DNA of 64,000 bases from Sphingomonas gellani (GTDB lineage: Bacteria > Pseudomonadota > Alphaproteobacteria > Sphingomonadales > Sphingomonadaceae): positions 1 to 64,000 of the forward strand of contig NZ_FOCF01000009.1 in the NCBI RefSeq assembly GCF_900110035.1, written 5' to 3'. The position numbers and the translations under genes are program-made. The notes under the pieces are model-generated. The model did no database searches. It was given only the letters and a program-made list of their open reading frames with translations, and was not told the origin of the DNA. Of this stretch, positions 62,080-64,000 are shown piece by piece. Position 1 is the first letter of the stretch. Each line of letters opens with the position of its first letter.

Positions 62080-64000
62080 TCAGAACGTCGCGCGGACGCC
62101 CAGGGCGTAGCGGGGCCCGTAGCTTTCGTAGGTGATCGTGCGTTCCTTGTAGACCGAATACAGGTTGGTCTTTTCGTTGAACAGGTTCAGCCCCTGCGCG
62201 AACAGCGTGACGTTGGGGGTCAGCGCATAGTTGATGCTGGCGTCCCAGATGCCATAGGCGGCGACGTCGACCGGCTGGCCGCGATTGCCCTGTTCCGTCT
62301 GGCGATAGCTCTGGCGGTAGTTGTAGGCGATGCGCGCCTGGAGCGGCCCCTTTTCGTAGAAGCCGACGACGTTGTAGGTCGTGGCATCGGGTGCGACCAG
62401 GCTGAAATTGGCCTGGACGCCCAGCCCATCGAGCGGCGCGGGCAGGCCGTTGAAGGTGTACTGGCCCGACAATTCGATGCCCTTGTACGTGTCGGTGCCG
62501 ACATTCTCCGGCCGCGTCCGGCGGAAGTCGAGGCCGAGCACCTCGATGGTGCTGGTCACCGATTCCGAGACGTTCTTGATGCTCTTGTAGAAGCCGGCGA
62601 TGCTGACATAGCTCGACCGGTCGATATACCAGGTCAGCGCCGTGTCGTAATTCCAGGCGGTGATCGGCTGGAGATCGGGGTTGCCGTCGGTGATCGCGCG
62701 TTCGCGCGGACGCGGGTTGATGTTGCGGATGAGCAGCAGGTCGCTCAGCGTCGCGCGGGTCAGCGTCTTGGCCACCGCCGCCTGGAACACGACGTTCCGG
62801 AACGCGTCGATCTTGACGTTCGCGGTGGGCAGCGCCTGGGCATAGGAGCCCTTCGCGACGATCGGTTGCGGTGCCGACAGGTTGACGATCGGGTCAAGGC
62901 CAGGCCCCGGCGTGGTGATGCTCAGGATCTCCTGCCCGAACCCGCGCGATGTCACGTCCGTCTTGGTGAAGCGGATGCCGATATTGGCCGACCAGTTGCG
63001 CGAGCCCAGCTCGCCGCCCAAGCTCGCCTGGGCAAATGTGCTGATCGTCTTTTCCTGCGCCGAGCCGCTGTTGCTGGGGATCAGCACGACGCCCAGCCCG
63101 CCGCCATTGGCCGCCAGCGCCGCGCGGGTCGCATCCGGGTTCGCGGTTGCGGCGATGGTGGCGTCGGACAGCAGGTAGGCCTGGAGGTCCGCGACCGAAT
63201 AGGTCGGAAAGCCGCCGGGGAACATGCCGACGCCGAAGAAGTCGTCGGCGTCCGCCGGCTTGCCGAACACGCTCTGGGGATAGGGCACGCCCGAGAACAC
63301 GCTCTGCAGGGCGTCAGGCGTCTTGTAGGAGAAGCGCTCCTTTTTGCGGTCCACGTAATTCGCACCGGCGGTCAGCGAGCGGAGGATGCCGCCATCGGCC
63401 TGGTACTTCACCTGCGTGTTGAGCTGGTAGATCCGGTCGGCGACGCTGACCCCTTCGAAGGTCAGATAGCCGGCGCGCGCGTTGGACGTGTCGAGGATGT
63501 CGCCCAGACCGGAATAAACCGGCAGCCCGCGGTCGCTGAGGCTGAAATTCACGCGTGCGGGCGAGTAGCCGGGCTGCGCCAGGTTCGATTCAAACCACGC
63601 CTGGTTGCCGCCCGTGTTGTCGGTCGCCTTGGAATAGGACAGGTCGAGCAGCGCCGAGATCTGCGATGTCGGGTGCCAGTCGAGGTTCAGGCCGCCCTCC
63701 TTCGTCTTGGCGAGGCGGGGGCGCACCTGGTTGGTGATCGTCGGGCCCGAGGCGATACCGGTATAGCTGGTGATCGTCTTGTTGGCGTCCACGGTCGCGG
63801 CCGTGATGTCGCCTGGGCCGCCATAGACGAAGAACACCTTGTTATCGTCGTTCACGTCCAGCTTGGAATACAGGCCGTCCAGCGTCAGCACGATCGTGTC
63901 GGTCGGCTTCCATTGCACCGTGGCCAGCCCGGACAGGCGTTTGCGGGTGGTGCTGTTGACGCCATATTCGACATAGGTGGGCAGCGACACGCCGGTGAAT
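62080..64000 (-). CDS. TonB-dependent outer-membrane receptor (5' partial)
   Basis: The frame is open to the window edge, so the N-terminal signal, TonB box and most of the plug are outside. The visible 640 residues are barrel strands with typical TonB-receptor text: RPRLAKTKEGGLNLDWHPTS, NWSANIGIRFTKTDVTSRGF, ANVKIDAFRNVVFQAAVAKT, RERAITDGNPDLQPITAWNY, and the C-terminus GPRYALGVRATF with terminal Phe. The N-P-x-L-x-P and W-x-Y-D-x-x-x-x-W-Y segments are of the sphingomonad type (IPR010104-like receptors), often for carbohydrates or siderophores. Substrate not identifiable. Confidence 0.93.
   Translation of the reverse strand, partial: FTGVSLPTYVEYGVNSTTRKRLSGLATVQWKPTDTIVLTLDGLYSKLDVNDDNKVFFVYGGPGDITAATVDANKTITSYTGIASGPTITNQVRPRLAKTKEGGLNLDWHPTSQISALLDLSYSKATDNTGGNQAWFESNLAQPGYSPARVNFSLSDRGLPVYSGLGDILDTSNARAGYLTFEGVSVADRIYQLNTQVKYQADGGILRSLTAGANYVDRKKERFSYKTPDALQSVFSGVPYPQSVFGKPADADDFFGVGMFPGGFPTYSVADLQAYLLSDATIAATANPDATRAALAANGGGLGVVLIPSNSGSAQEKTISTFAQASLGGELGSRNWSANIGIRFTKTDVTSRGFGQEILSITTPGPGLDPIVNLSAPQPIVAKGSYAQALPTANVKIDAFRNVVFQAAVAKTLTRATLSDLLLIRNINPRPRERAITDGNPDLQPITAWNYDTALTWYIDRSSYVSIAGFYKSIKNVSESVTSTIEVLGLDFRRTRPENVGTDTYKGIELSGQYTFNGLPAPLDGLGVQANFSLVAPDATTYNVVGFYEKGPLQARIAYNYRQSYRQTEQGNRGQPVDVAAYGIWDASINYALTPNVTLFAQGLNLFNEKTNLYSVYKERTITYESYGPRYALGVRATF

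Overview
The window is a GC-rich alphaproteobacterial chromosome segment, most likely from a sphingomonad (Sphingomonas or a close relative). The grounds are the PEPxxW-type PEP-CTERM protein beside an exosortase of the XrtV kind, a TonB-dependent receptor, an HWE histidine kinase, and a polysaccharide export locus interleaved with a type I secretion system (T1SS), as in sphingan producers. No rRNA, tRNA or CRISPR array was seen.

Layout. 1-10020: T1SS ABC exporter (5' end outside the window) and HlyD adaptor, a Wzc-type tyrosine autokinase, a Wza-type export lipoprotein with a beta-barrel partner, a membrane-anchored endonuclease/phosphatase-fold protein and a TolC-type outer-membrane channel. 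10567-13200: a GAF gene broken by an amber codon, then a coupled pair resembling the head-spike base and spike fibre of phages and gene transfer agents. 13638-22094: four proteins carrying the same C-terminal module, with a Wzx-type flippase among them. 22128-33331: two GT2 and four GT4 glycosyltransferases, a Wzy-type polymerase, two hexapeptide acyltransferases and a decayed AMP-ligase. 34054-38610: a fifth module protein, an ExeM-like nuclease with Calx-beta and RTX repeats. 38678-43111: a response regulator and HWE kinase, small secreted proteins, a beta-helix protein with a signal peptide, and a duplicated hairpin element. 43311-48526: an exosortase/PEP-CTERM island. 49448-58879: a very large glycine-rich repeat protein, NTF2-like proteins, a module-less beta-helix paralogue, a second GAF protein, a DivK-like regulator and an ABC1/UbiB kinase. 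59023-64000: a monooxygenase-TspO chimera, a WGR protein, a relaxase/helicase remnant and a TonB-dependent receptor running off the end.

How it works together (inference). Glycosyltransferases, acyltransferases, Wzx, Wzy, Wzc and Wza would build and export a heteropolysaccharide. The ABC/HlyD/TolC exporter encoded in the same locus would secrete five proteins that share a module of about 100 residues. This module has a core with an FG..D..(V/I)(T/F) pattern, an EF-hand-like D-x-N-x-D-G loop and, in the last copy of each protein, an aromatic YYVYS-like end. It occurs about nine times, attached to a beta-helix, a cadherin-like fold, RTX repeats and a nuclease, and one protein is made of almost nothing else. 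I regard this exporter plus shared tag as the most notable system here. Several genes carry single-base or amber lesions, so either local decay or assembly error has to be considered.
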